Assembly (NCBI RefSeq): GCF_002929295.1
Contig: NZ_PJIM01000002.1
Location: forward strand, 578,191 to 642,190
Direction: 5' to 3'
Length of the DNA: 64,000 nucleotides
DNA from: Arthrobacter sp. SX1312
Lineage (GTDB): Bacteria > Actinomycetota > Actinomycetes > Actinomycetales > Micrococcaceae
A program made the translations under genes and the position numbers. Under the pieces are notes generated by a model. The model ran no database searches. It saw only the letters and a program-made list of their open reading frames with translations, and had not been told where the DNA came from. Positions 43,181 through 50,993 of the stretch are shown here, in pieces (position 1 is the stretch's first letter; each line of letters begins with the position of its first letter).

Positions 43181-43336
43181 ATGCCACTCGCAGCACGACG
43201 CAGGCGCAGGACCGCCGCCGCCGTCGGCGGCGCCATCGTCGTCGCCCACGGGATCAACCGTCGCGGAGACCGCAGGGAGGATCGACGGGACGACCGCGGG
43301 GACCGGCGCGAGGATCGCCGCGACCGCCGCGACTGA
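43181..43336 (+). CDS. 51-residue Arg/Asp-rich small protein
   Basis: A short gene directly after DUF6325 (SD AAGGAAGGAG, start 1 nt past the upstream stop). The first half is a basic, weakly hydrophobic segment (MPLAARRRRRTAAAVGGAI, then VVAHGIN). The second half is almost only Arg, Asp, Glu and Gly in a repeating pattern (RRGDRREDRRDDRGDRRED and on). Small proteins with this start are usual partners of DUF6325/SHOCT genes. Its role is unknown; the alternating charges suggest binding to a charged surface or self-assembly. Confidence 0.72.
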   Translation: MPLAARRRRRTAAAVGGAIVVAHGINRRGDRREDRRDDRGDRREDRRDRRD

Positions 43337-43405
43337 CGTCACCGCAGGCGCGTCACAAGTGCATCCCTGACAGGTTCGGGTCTTGTGGCGCGTGCGGAGT
43401 CGCCG

Positions 43406-43411
43406 TACTCT
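43406..43411 (+). promoter_or_regulatory. Probable leaderless -10 TACTCT
   Basis: The hexamer ends 7 nt before the ATG at 43419; no SD. Confidence 0.5.
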
Positions 43412-43418
43412 GCGGTCC

Positions 43419-44438
43419 ATGGCGCTGGACGGCTCCCTGATCGATTGGCTCCTGACCTCGGATCCCGCGCTCCGATGGCAGGTGGAGCGGGACCTCGCCG
43501 GTGCGCCGGAGGAGGCCTGGATGCACACGCGGGACCTTGTCGCCACGGAGGGCTTCGGCGCACGGCTCCTGGCCCATCAGGACGCCGATGGGCAGTGGGC
43601 CGGTGGCGCGTTCTTCCCCGCCGGGTTCGACCTGGAGGGTCCCGAAGCCGCCGCGTCGGACGGCCAGCCCTGGACGGCAACCACCTGGTCCCTCACGAGC
43701 CTGCGGCAATGGGGTCTGGACGCCGACGCCCTGGGGGACACCGCGGAGCGGCTCCGGGTCAACAGCCGCTGGGAATACGACGACCTGCCCTACTGGGGTG
43801 GCGAGGTGGACGCCTGCATCAACGGTATGACGCTCGCCAACGGAGCGTGGCTCGGCCTGGACATGGGTGCGCTGGCGGAGTGGTTCGTGGACCACCAGGT
43901 CGACGAGGGCGGCTGGAACTGCGCGTGGGTGGAGGGCTTACGGAGGGCGTCCTTCCCGTCCACCCTCAGTGCTCTGGACGGCGTGCTCGATTACGAGATC
44001 CTCACCGGCGGGAGCCCACCGCTCACCGCCGCCCGGCATGCGGCCGAGGAGTACCTGCTGCGCCGGCGGCTGCTGTACCGGCTGGGCACGGGCGAACCCG
44101 TGGCGGCCTGGATCGGCGCATTCGCCTACCCGTTCCGGTCCTACTACAGCGCACTGCGCGCCCTGGACTACTTCCGTCGTGCAGCGGAGCATGACGGCGC
44201 GGCGCCGGATCACCGGCTCGAGGACGCCGTCGAGCTCGTCCGCACGGCCCGGCAGCCGGACGGCACCTGGCTGCAGCAGCGCCGCCACCCCGGCGAGGCC
44301 TGGTTCGACGTGGACGTGCCGGCGGGGGTACCGTCCCCCTGGGTGACGTTCCACGCGGCGCGGGTGCTCCACTGGTGGGATTCCGCCCGCGGCCCCGCGG
44401 AGGGCGCCGCACCGTCGAGACAGGGGGGAGGATCATGA
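43419..44438 (+). CDS. Squalene cyclase/prenyltransferase-like alpha-alpha toroid protein
   Basis: A 339-residue protein with repeating helical segments like terpene-cyclase/prenyltransferase beta-type toroids (WSLTSLRQWGLDAD, DEGGWNCAW, RQPDGTWLQQRRHPG). It has one QW-like motif but no DxDD protonation motif, and at this length lacks half of a true squalene-hopene cyclase, so cyclase activity is unlikely. Proteins of this kind are common in actinobacteria and uncharacterised. The stop overlaps the TPM-lipoprotein ATG by 4 nt (ATGA). Confidence 0.75.
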   Translation: MALDGSLIDWLLTSDPALRWQVERDLAGAPEEAWMHTRDLVATEGFGARLLAHQDADGQWAGGAFFPAGFDLEGPEAAASDGQPWTATTWSLTSLRQWGLDADALGDTAERLRVNSRWEYDDLPYWGGEVDACINGMTLANGAWLGLDMGALAEWFVDHQVDEGGWNCAWVEGLRRASFPSTLSALDGVLDYEILTGGSPPLTAARHAAEEYLLRRRLLYRLGTGEPVAAWIGAFAYPFRSYYSALRALDYFRRAAEHDGAAPDHRLEDAVELVRTARQPDGTWLQQRRHPGEAWFDVDVPAGVPSPWVTFHAARVLHWWDSARGPAEGAAPSRQGGGS

Positions 44439-45310
44439 CGAATCGTCGACCGGGCGTCATCACGGCGACGGCGTCCCTGGTGCTCCTCGTCCTCACGGGC
44501 TGCGACGGGACCGGACCCGCCGCCGCGCCGGAACCGCCGGCGGAGGGCAACGTGCTCGACGCCGCCGATGTCCTGACGTCCGCCGAGGAGCAGGAGCTCG
44601 ACGCGCTCATCGACGGGCACAACGGCCGGACCGACGCCGCGCGCGTGGCCGTCCTGACGGTGGAGGACGCCGGCGGGTCCATCGAGGACTACGCCCGCTC
44701 CGTCGCGACCGCCTGGGGCGTGGGGGACGCCGGCGCCGACAACGGCGTGCTCGTCGTCGCGGACACCGGTGAGCGGGAACTGCGTATCGAGACCGCCGAC
44801 GGCGTACGCGAGGCGTTCTCCGACGACGACGCCGCGCAGGTCATCGGGGACGTCCTCGAACCGGCATTCGCCGACGAGGAGTACGCTGCGGGGCTGACGG
44901 AGGCCGTCGGCCGGATCTACACCTACGCGCAGGGCCAGGAGCCGGTGAAGGAGCCGTTCGACTGGGTGCTCCTCGGCTGGGTCGCGGGCGGCCTCGCCGT
45001 CCTCCTCGGCGGCATCATGTGGCTGTTCGCCGCGGACTCCCGCCGCCGTCGTTCCATCGCGAACGAGGAGCTGCGGGCAGCGGAGGACGCCGACCCGGAC
45101 CTCCGCCTCACCGAGCAGCAACGCGACGCCTACCGGAAATACCGGTACAACCACCGGAACGACGACGCCGTGAGCAACCCGGCCCTCTGGCTCCCCCTCT
45201 ATCTCGCCAACCCTGCGCTCTACTCCGGGGGCAGCGGGGGCGACACCTCGGGGTCCTCCTTCAACGGAGGCGGCGGGTTCAGCGGCGGCGGGGCGTCGGG
45301 CAGCTACTGA
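44435..45310 (+). CDS. TPM-domain lipoprotein
   Basis: A 291-residue protein. A signal with lipobox (VLTGC, Cys23) is followed by a TPM domain at about residues 38-165 (VLDAADVLTSAEEQELDALI … DNGVLVVADTGERELRIETADG). A membrane helix (VLLGWVAGGLAVLLGGIMWLF) follows, then a charged cytoplasmic stretch and a Gly/Ser tail (GGGGFSGGGASGSY). TPM proteins occur near membrane repair and photosystem functions elsewhere; the role here is unknown. SD GGGGGGAGGA; coupled to the upstream gene. Confidence 0.86.
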   Translation: MTNRRPGVITATASLVLLVLTGCDGTGPAAAPEPPAEGNVLDAADVLTSAEEQELDALIDGHNGRTDAARVAVLTVEDAGGSIEDYARSVATAWGVGDAGADNGVLVVADTGERELRIETADGVREAFSDDDAAQVIGDVLEPAFADEEYAAGLTEAVGRIYTYAQGQEPVKEPFDWVLLGWVAGGLAVLLGGIMWLFAADSRRRRSIANEELRAAEDADPDLRLTEQQRDAYRKYRYNHRNDDAVSNPALWLPLYLANPALYSGGSGGDTSGSSFNGGGGFSGGGASGSY

Positions 45311-45332
45311 CCGCAGGGGGACGCGCCGGCCC

Positions 45333-46946
45333 CTACTGATCGACGGCTGCGCCGATCGGTTCGAGCACGACATCGGGGAAGTCCTTCCGGAAGTGCCCCA
45401 CCTTCCACTTGTCCCCGAACACCGCCACGATCTCGCCGTCGGACCGGAAGAGGATCTCGCCGCCGCGGAAGGTCCCCGGGACGCCCTCGCTCTCCGGCGC
45501 CACCCGCATCGCGAGCGTGTAGGAGAGATTGTCCAGCGACGTCGGCGCGTTGAACTCGGTGCCGAGCCGCTCGGCGGCGACCTCGAACTGCAGTGCCCCG
45601 ACGGCGGCGAGCACGGGCGCCTGGTCGCCGCGGAGGTCCGAGCGCAGCACCTGCACCACGCCCTCGTGCTCGAGCTGTTCGATCCCGCGGCGGAACTGCT
45701 TGTACCGTCCAGGATCCTTGGCGCGGGCGACGGCGAACAGCTCAGGGGAGAAGCGCGGGATGTCGGGGAACTGCACGGGCTCCTCGGCGAACAGGCTGTC
45801 GCCGACGCGGAGGCTCGTCGCGTTCACGAGTCCGACGACGTCGCCCGGCCACGCCGTGTCCACCACCTCGCGGCTGCGTCCGAGGACGCGGTGCGCGTAC
45901 TTGGTGGCGAAGGGCTTCCCGGTGCGCTGGTTGGTGATGACCATGCCGCGCTCGAACGTGCCGGAGCAGATGCGCAGGTAGGCGATGTGGTCGCGGTGGG
46001 CGCTGTCCTGGCCGGCCTGCACCTTGAACACGAAGCCGGACATCGGCGCGTCGATGGGGCGCGGCTCGTCCTCCTTGGAGGGCCGCGGGGAGGGGGAGGG
46101 GGCCACGTCCACCAGGATGTCGAGGAGCTGGGAGACGCCGAAGTTCTTGGCCGCGGCCGCGAAGAGGACGGGCGTCTGCCGGGCCGCCTCGAACTCCTCG
46201 CGGTCGAAGGAGCCGTTCGAGGATTCGACGAGACCCGACTCCTCGCGCGCATCGAGCCAGGCGCCGGCGTCACGCGGATCGAGGGCGTCGATGTCCACCT
46301 CGGTCTCCGTGGCGGCCTGGGCGCCGGCTTCCACGGCCGTCAGTGCGATCGCGCGCTCGGCCCGGAGGTCGATGAGTCCCTTGAACTCCCCGGCGATCCC
46401 GGCCGGCCAGGTGAGCGGGACCGGGTTCATCCCGGTGCGCTCCCCGACGTCGTCGATCAGGCCGAGGGCGTCGAGGCCCGGCCGGTCCCACTTGTTGATG
46501 ACGGTGATGATCGGGATGTTCCGGGCCTTGCACACGGCGAGCAGCTTGACGGTCTGCGGTTCGAAGCCCTTGGCGGCGTCGATCAGCATCACCGCGGAGT
46601 CGACGGCGGCGAGGACGCGGTAGGTGTCCTCCGAGAAGTCCGCGTGGCCCGGGGTGTCGACGACGTTGAGGATGGTGTCACGGTAGGTCAGCTGGAGGGC
46701 CGCGGAGCTGATCGAGATGCCGCGCTCCTGCTCGATGCCCATCCAGTCCGAGACGGTGGCGTGACGGCTCGACTTGCCGTGCGTGACGCCGGCGTCCTGG
46801 ATGGCCCGGGCGAGGAGCGCCAGCGCCTCCGTGAGGGTCGACTTCCCGGCGTCGGGGTGCGAGATGACGGCGAAGGTACGACGGCGGCCGGCCTCGCGGC
46901 GGACGGCGTCGGCGTCGAGGACGGGGGATTCGGTTAGCAGGGCCAC
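45333..46946 (-). CDS. prfC: Peptide chain release factor 3
   Basis: A 537-residue translational GTPase that recycles RF1/RF2 from the ribosome. The G motifs are present: SHPDAGKST (G1), DTPGHADF (G3) and NKWD (G4), plus the RF3-specific ERGISISSAALQL. Length fits the family. The best start is GTG 46946 (VALLTESPVLDADAVRREAG); the frame opens far upstream but without coding character. It converges with the TPM gene with only 22 nt between the stops. Confidence 0.95.
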   Translation of the reverse strand: MALLTESPVLDADAVRREAGRRRTFAVISHPDAGKSTLTEALALLARAIQDAGVTHGKSSRHATVSDWMGIEQERGISISSAALQLTYRDTILNVVDTPGHADFSEDTYRVLAAVDSAVMLIDAAKGFEPQTVKLLAVCKARNIPIITVINKWDRPGLDALGLIDDVGERTGMNPVPLTWPAGIAGEFKGLIDLRAERAIALTAVEAGAQAATETEVDIDALDPRDAGAWLDAREESGLVESSNGSFDREEFEAARQTPVLFAAAAKNFGVSQLLDILVDVAPSPSPRPSKEDEPRPIDAPMSGFVFKVQAGQDSAHRDHIAYLRICSGTFERGMVITNQRTGKPFATKYAHRVLGRSREVVDTAWPGDVVGLVNATSLRVGDSLFAEEPVQFPDIPRFSPELFAVARAKDPGRYKQFRRGIEQLEHEGVVQVLRSDLRGDQAPVLAAVGALQFEVAAERLGTEFNAPTSLDNLSYTLAMRVAPESEGVPGTFRGGEILFRSDGEIVAVFGDKWKVGHFRKDFPDVVLEPIGAAVDQ

Positions 46947-47065
46947 CCTTCCATTGTCCCCGATGCCGGCGGGAAGCTCGTCGGAGGAGGCACCTGTTCG
47001 CTGTCCGCATGGGTGCGGGCGCCCTGGACGGCCTGTGGCGGCGGATCCCGACGGAGTTCCCGGCG

Positions 47066-47638
47066 TCAGGGCAGCTCGAGCCGCATGAGGATCCGCGGGA
47101 ACCCGTTCACCACCGACGCGGTGTCCGCCGCCTTCCTGAAGCCCGCGGCCTCGAAGAGCCGACGCGTGCCCACATAGGCCATGGTGGTGTCCACCTTCCC
47201 GCCGGCGTTGTCCACGGGATACCCTTCGACGGCCGGCGCTCCGTGACTGACCGCGAAGTCCACCGCGCCTGCAAGGAGCCGATGCGAGATCCCCTGGCCG
47301 CGGTGGCCCGGCCGCACCCGGATGCACCACACCGACCACACGTCGGCGTCGTCGACGCGGGGAATCGTGCGGCTGCGGGCGAATGCCGTGTCGGCGCGCG
47401 GGTGGACCGCAGCCCACCCTACGACGTCGTCGCCGTCGTAGGCGAGCACCCCGGGCGGCGGATCCTGATGGCACAGGCGCTGCACGAGGTCGCCGCGATC
47501 CGGCCCTGTCAGTGCGGCATTCTGCTTGGCCGGGAGCCGGTAGCTGAGGCACCAGCAGACATTCGCGTCCACGCGTCGGGGTCCCACCATCGTCGCCACA
47601 TCCTCGAACGTCGTCGCCGGGCGCACCTCGATCACCAT
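47066..47638 (-). CDS. GNAT-family N-acetyltransferase
   Basis: A 190-residue acetyltransferase. The acetyl-CoA pyrophosphate loop is clear (VRPGHRGQGISHRLLAGAVD), preceded by the core strand VWSVWCI and followed by EGYPVDNAGGKVDTTMAYVG, where the last strand carries GTRRLFEAAGF. The N-terminal CWCLSYRL block is shared with a GNAT subgroup often annotated as amine or peptide acetyltransferases. ATG 47638 is used. It is upstream of prfC on the same strand, 119 nt apart, with no clear link in function. Confidence 0.9.
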   Translation of the reverse strand: MVIEVRPATTFEDVATMVGPRRVDANVCWCLSYRLPAKQNAALTGPDRGDLVQRLCHQDPPPGVLAYDGDDVVGWAAVHPRADTAFARSRTIPRVDDADVWSVWCIRVRPGHRGQGISHRLLAGAVDFAVSHGAPAVEGYPVDNAGGKVDTTMAYVGTRRLFEAAGFRKAADTASVVNGFPRILMRLELP

Positions 47639-47772
47639 GACCCCACTGTTCCACCTGCGCCCCGGCCGGACAACGGCCACGGTGCCGCGGGAGGGTGCCC
47701 GCGTACCCCGTGGGCCCCGCGCCTGGCAAGCCCTTTCGAGACTCATTCCAAGGCCACGGGTCGGCAAATGCT

Positions 47773-47784
47773 AAGTAGGCTGAT
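47773..47784 (+). promoter_or_regulatory. AAGYANNCTTAG element (copy 4, imperfect)
   Basis: AAGTAGGCTGAT ends 44 nt before the ATG of the WGxxGxxG gene. Two of the last four positions differ from the consensus, but the spacing matches copies 3 and 5. Confidence 0.4.
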
Positions 47785-47828
47785 GAAAGGAGTCCCAAGC
47801 AGGGTCCCTTCCCAACCTAAGGAGCGCC

Positions 47829-48086
47829 ATGATTCGCAAGACCGCAGCTACCGCAGCCCTCTCCCTCGCCATCCTGACGGGAATGGCAGCCCCTTCCATC
47901 GCCTCTGAAGAGCCGGCGCCCACCACCCAGACCCAGGAGAGCGACGACAGCGGCGACAACGGCCTGTGGGGCCTCCTCGGCCTCCTCGGCCTGGCCGGCC
48001 TGCTGAAGAAGAACAAGAAGGAGCACGTCGACCACCGTGCCAACGGCGCCTCGAGCGTCAACGACCCGAACCGCACCGGACACTAG
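47829..48086 (+). CDS. Secreted small protein with WGxxGxxG tail motif
   Basis: An 85-residue protein: a signal peptide (RKTAATAALSLAILTGMAAPSIA), a Glu/Thr/Asp-rich linker, then a hydrophobic WGLLGLLGLAGLLKKNKKE segment, the WGxxGxxG-CTERM pattern (Trp, repeated Gly-Leu-Leu, then a basic cluster), and a polar tail of about 20 residues. Such tails are thought to be sorting or membrane-retention signals. It is a monocistronic unit with SD AAGGAG, an AAGYANNCTTAG-like promoter element and a clean terminator. Confidence 0.8.
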   Translation: MIRKTAATAALSLAILTGMAAPSIASEEPAPTTQTQESDDSGDNGLWGLLGLLGLAGLLKKNKKEHVDHRANGASSVNDPNRTGH

Positions 48087-48129
48087 GTTCCGGCACCCGG
48101 CCGGCCCGCAGCGTAGGGCCGCCCGATGA

Positions 48130-48165
48130 CATGAGGGCCCATTCCTCCCGGAATGGGCCCTCATG
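48130..48165. terminator. Bidirectional terminator, 15-bp perfect stem
   Basis: 48130-48144 pairs with 48151-48165 around CTCCCG, between the WGxxGxxG gene (+) and the converging MFS exporter gene (-). Confidence 0.85.
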
Positions 48166-48181
48166 GTGTTCCCGGGGGCGC

Positions 48182-49756
48182 CTAGTGGTCGACGCGCTCC
48201 GCCGTGGTGTTCCGCAGACTCCACGCGGCCAGGACGGACGCCCCGACCATGAGCAGCGCCGCGATGCCGGATGTCAGCGTGACGCCGCTGTCGAAGGCGT
48301 GGAACGCCGAGTCCCGGAGCAGGGCCGCGCTGGTCGGACCGAGCTGGGTCGCCACCTCGACCGCGCCGCCGAGGGTCTCGGTGGACGTCCCCGCCTGGCC
48401 GCTGCTGAGTCCCGTGGGGAGCAGCAGGTTCCGCTGGTAGGACGCCAGCAGGATGCTGCCGAGGACGGCGGTCCCCAGGACGGAACCGACCTCGTAGGCG
48501 GTCTCGGACACGGCGGATGCCGCGCCCGCCTTGGCCGCGGGGACGGAGGACAGGATGAGGTCGTTGGAGACGGTCTCGGATGCGCCCACGCCGATCCCGA
48601 GGATCACGAAGGCGGCCATGAGGAAGCCCGCGGACCCGCCTTCGCCGAGCAGGGCGATCATCGCGTAGGCGACGGCCGAGAACATCAGGGCGACCGAGAC
48701 GACGAGGTGCGGCCGACCCCGGCGGGCCAGCGGCACGACGGCGAGGCCGGCGATGATCGTCACGAGGAGGCCCGGCAGCAGGACCAGTCCGGCGTCGAGC
48801 GGGCTGAGCCCGAGCACCAGCTGGAGGTGCTGCGAGACGAAGAACAGGAAGCCCACGAGCGAGAAGATCGCGAAGAGGTTCACCAGGACGGCGCCGCTGA
48901 ACGCGCGCACCGTGAAGAGGCGGACATCGAGCATGGGGTTGCGGCGTTGCAGCTGGCGGGCGACGAAGACGGTGCCCGCCGCGATGCCGATGAAGGCTGC
49001 CGTCACGGAGATGAGCAACGGGCCTCCCTTCGCGAGGTTCTTGATGGCGTAGACCACCGGCAGCATGGTGCCGATCGACAGCACGATGCTCGCGTAGTCC
49101 ACGAGCCCCGGATGGGAGTCCTTCGATTCGGGCACCAGGACGGGAGTCAGCGCGAGCATGAGCACCAGCACGGGAACCGCCAGGAGGAAGACGGAGCCCC
49201 ACCAGAAGTGCTCGAGCAGGGCGCCGCCGAGCAGGGGGCCGAGCGCTGCGCCGGCCGAGAAGCCCGCGGCCCAGACCGCGATGGCGATCCGACGCTGGTT
49301 CCGATCCAGGAAGATGTTGCGGATGAGCGAGAGGGTCGAGGGCATGAGCATGGCGCCGAAGACGCCGAGACCCACGCGTGCGGCGACGAGGAATGCCGCC
49401 GTCGGGGCGAACGCCGCGACCACCGAGAAGACGGCGAACCCCACCGCGCCGATGATGAGCAGGCGGCGGCGGCCGAAGCGATCGCCGAAGCTGCCCATCG
49501 CCACCAGCAGGCCGGCGAGCACCAGGGGATAGCTGTCGACGATCCAGAGCAGTGTGGTCCCGCTCGTCGCGAAGTGGCGGGAGATCTCGGGCAGGGCGAA
49601 GCTCAGCACGGTGTTGTCCACCGAGACCAGCAGCACCGGCAGCATCAGCACGGCGAGGGCGAACCATTCGCGGCGGCCGGCCATGGGATCGGGGGTGTGA
49701 ACGGCACGCGGGTTCACCCCGGATGCACGTGCGGAGGAGGAAGGTGTCATGGTCAT
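48182..49756 (-). CDS. MFS drug exporter (DHA2, 14-helix type)
   Basis: A 524-residue MFS protein of the DHA2 family. It has the helix-1 motif SVDNTVLSFALPEISRHF, motif A-like GSFGDRFGRRRLLIIGA, and motif C in RVGLGVFGAMLMPSTLSLIRN. Such proteins (Stp/SmvA/QacA type) export cationic drugs with protons. It is divergent from a TetR regulator with a palindromic site between them, the common arrangement of a repressed drug pump. A second ATG lies 6 nt inside the chosen start. Confidence 0.92.
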   Translation of the reverse strand: MTMTPSSSARASGVNPRAVHTPDPMAGRREWFALAVLMLPVLLVSVDNTVLSFALPEISRHFATSGTTLLWIVDSYPLVLAGLLVAMGSFGDRFGRRRLLIIGAVGFAVFSVVAAFAPTAAFLVAARVGLGVFGAMLMPSTLSLIRNIFLDRNQRRIAIAVWAAGFSAGAALGPLLGGALLEHFWWGSVFLLAVPVLVLMLALTPVLVPESKDSHPGLVDYASIVLSIGTMLPVVYAIKNLAKGGPLLISVTAAFIGIAAGTVFVARQLQRRNPMLDVRLFTVRAFSGAVLVNLFAIFSLVGFLFFVSQHLQLVLGLSPLDAGLVLLPGLLVTIIAGLAVVPLARRGRPHLVVSVALMFSAVAYAMIALLGEGGSAGFLMAAFVILGIGVGASETVSNDLILSSVPAAKAGAASAVSETAYEVGSVLGTAVLGSILLASYQRNLLLPTGLSSGQAGTSTETLGGAVEVATQLGPTSAALLRDSAFHAFDSGVTLTSGIAALLMVGASVLAAWSLRNTTAERVDH

Positions 49757-49768
49757 CCATCTAAGCTA

Positions 49769-49784
49769 TACCGTCCAGCCGGTA
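49769..49784. promoter_or_regulatory. TetR-type operator candidate
   Basis: TACCG-tccagc-CGGTA, with a related half-site ACCGGTAT at 49801-49808, in the 61-nt gap between the MFS exporter and TetR genes. Confidence 0.6.
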
Positions 49785-49805
49785 CAGTACAACAATCGTG
49801 ACCGG

Positions 49806-49811
49806 TATCAT
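49806..49811 (+). promoter_or_regulatory. Probable leaderless -10 TATCAT
   Basis: The hexamer ends 6 nt before the GTG at 49818; no SD. It overlaps the ACCGGTAT half-site, as expected for autorepression. Confidence 0.5.
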
Positions 49812-49817
49812 CAGTAG

Positions 49818-50375
49818 GTGTCCAGTTCCCGCGAGCGCATCCTCGACAGCTTCGAGAACGCCCTGATCCGCGACGGCGAGAGGGCCGCCACCATGGAAGC
49901 GGTGGCCGCGGCCGCCGACGTCTCCAAGGGCGGACTGCTCTATCACTTCCCCTCCAAGGAGGCGCTCGTCGACGGCCTGGCCGACCGCCTCCGCGGCCTC
50001 GCCGACAAGGACCGCGAGATGATGACGGCGGCACCGGACGGGGCGGCCCGCTACTACGTCCGGACGTCCGTCTTCGAGGACAGCCCGCTCGACCGCGCGC
50101 TCGTGTCCATGGCGCGCCTCGCCCAGCAGGGGCACCCGACGGCGAAGGCCTCCCTCGCCGACATCCAGGAACAATGGCTCGACGCGCTCGATGCTCAACT
50201 CGGCGACCGCACCACGGCGCACGCCGTCAAGCTCCTCGGCGACGGCCTCTACTACGACGCGGCCTTCTTCGCCTCGGCCGGGACCGGCAGCACCAGTGGC
50301 GCGGAGATCGACGAGCTCCTCGGCGTCGTGGATCTCATCGTCAGTCGGAGCGGACGCGGCGCCACCGCGCCCTGA
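49818..50375 (+). CDS. TetR/AcrR-family regulator
   Basis: A 185-residue repressor. The N-terminal HTH (ERILDSFENALIRDGERAATMEAVAAAADVSKGGLLYHFPSKEALVDGLA region) is typical of TetR proteins, and the C-terminal ligand domain is of the TetR_C_37-like type (SPLDRALVSMARLAQQGHPT). It is divergent from the MFS exporter and likely represses it and itself through the palindrome at 49769. The effector is unknown. GTG start, probably leaderless. Confidence 0.9.
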   Translation: MSSSRERILDSFENALIRDGERAATMEAVAAAADVSKGGLLYHFPSKEALVDGLADRLRGLADKDREMMTAAPDGAARYYVRTSVFEDSPLDRALVSMARLAQQGHPTAKASLADIQEQWLDALDAQLGDRTTAHAVKLLGDGLYYDAAFFASAGTGSTSGAEIDELLGVVDLIVSRSGRGATAP

Positions 50376-50421
50376 CGAGCCCCGTCCCGTCCTCCGGCGT
50401 CGGGGCGGTTCCGAGGGAGGA

Positions 50422-50443
50422 AGGCCTCACTGGAGTGAGGCCT
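50422..50443. terminator. Short hairpin after the TetR gene
   Basis: AGGCCTCAC-TGGA-GTGAGGCCT, a 9-bp stem with a tetraloop, 47 nt past the TetR stop and 55 nt before mscL. Confidence 0.55.
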
Positions 50444-50497
50444 GCAGACAGGACCGACCGGGCCGAGCGGCCCGGGCACTCAGCGAGGGGACAGTGG

Positions 50498-50917
50498 ATG
50501 ATCAAGGGTTTCAGGGACTTCGTTCTGCGCGGCAACGTGATCGAACTGGCGATCGCCGTCGTCATCGGCAGCGCGTTCACCGCCCTCGTCAGCGCCTTCA
50601 CGGCGAACATCATCAATCCGGTCATCGCCTCCGCCGGCGGGATCGACGCGGCCGGCCTCGGCTTCCGGATCCGGCCGGGCAATGACGCCACCTTCGTCGA
50701 CGTGGGCGCCGTACTCACGGCCGTCATCACGTTCCTCATCACGGCGGCCGTGGTCTACTTCCTGTTCGTCGTACCCATGAACCGCGCCCGTGAGCGGCTG
50801 CGTGCGCTCGCCGCGCCGGAGGACTCCGAAGAGGCGCCGATCCCGGTCGACACCGCACTCCTCACGGAGATGCGGGACCTGCTGAAGGATCTGGCCTCCA
50901 GGGAGACCCGACGGTGA
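50498..50917 (+). CDS. mscL: Large-conductance mechanosensitive channel
   Basis: A 139-residue MscL. The N-terminal block MIKGFRDFVLRGNVIELAIA, helix 1 (VVIGSAFTALVSAFTANIINPVI) and helix 2 (LTAVITFLITAAVVYFLFVVP) match the family, and the charged C-terminal helix is present. The pentameric channel opens under osmotic downshift. ATG 50498 follows GAGGGGAC. It is probably monocistronic, with hairpins on both sides. Confidence 0.95.
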   Translation: MIKGFRDFVLRGNVIELAIAVVIGSAFTALVSAFTANIINPVIASAGGIDAAGLGFRIRPGNDATFVDVGAVLTAVITFLITAAVVYFLFVVPMNRARERLRALAAPEDSEEAPIPVDTALLTEMRDLLKDLASRETRR

Positions 50918-50924
50918 CCGGGGC

Positions 50925-50957
50925 GCCTGCGGGTCTTCGCACTCTCCGCCCGCAGGC
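50925..50957. terminator. Hairpin after mscL
   Basis: GCCTGCGGG (50925-50933) pairs with CCCGCAGGC (50949-50957); it lies between mscL and the converging FAD/Rieske gene. Confidence 0.5.
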
Positions 50958-50993
50958 CCCGCCGCTCCGCGCGGCCGTCCGGGTGGTGGCGCG

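Noticed and set aside
47966-49801. A 611-codon frame antisense to the DHA2 exporter
   Set aside because: No known domain, extreme Gln/Arg/Glu/His content typical of antisense GC-rich frames, and it covers a clear MFS gene and a terminator.
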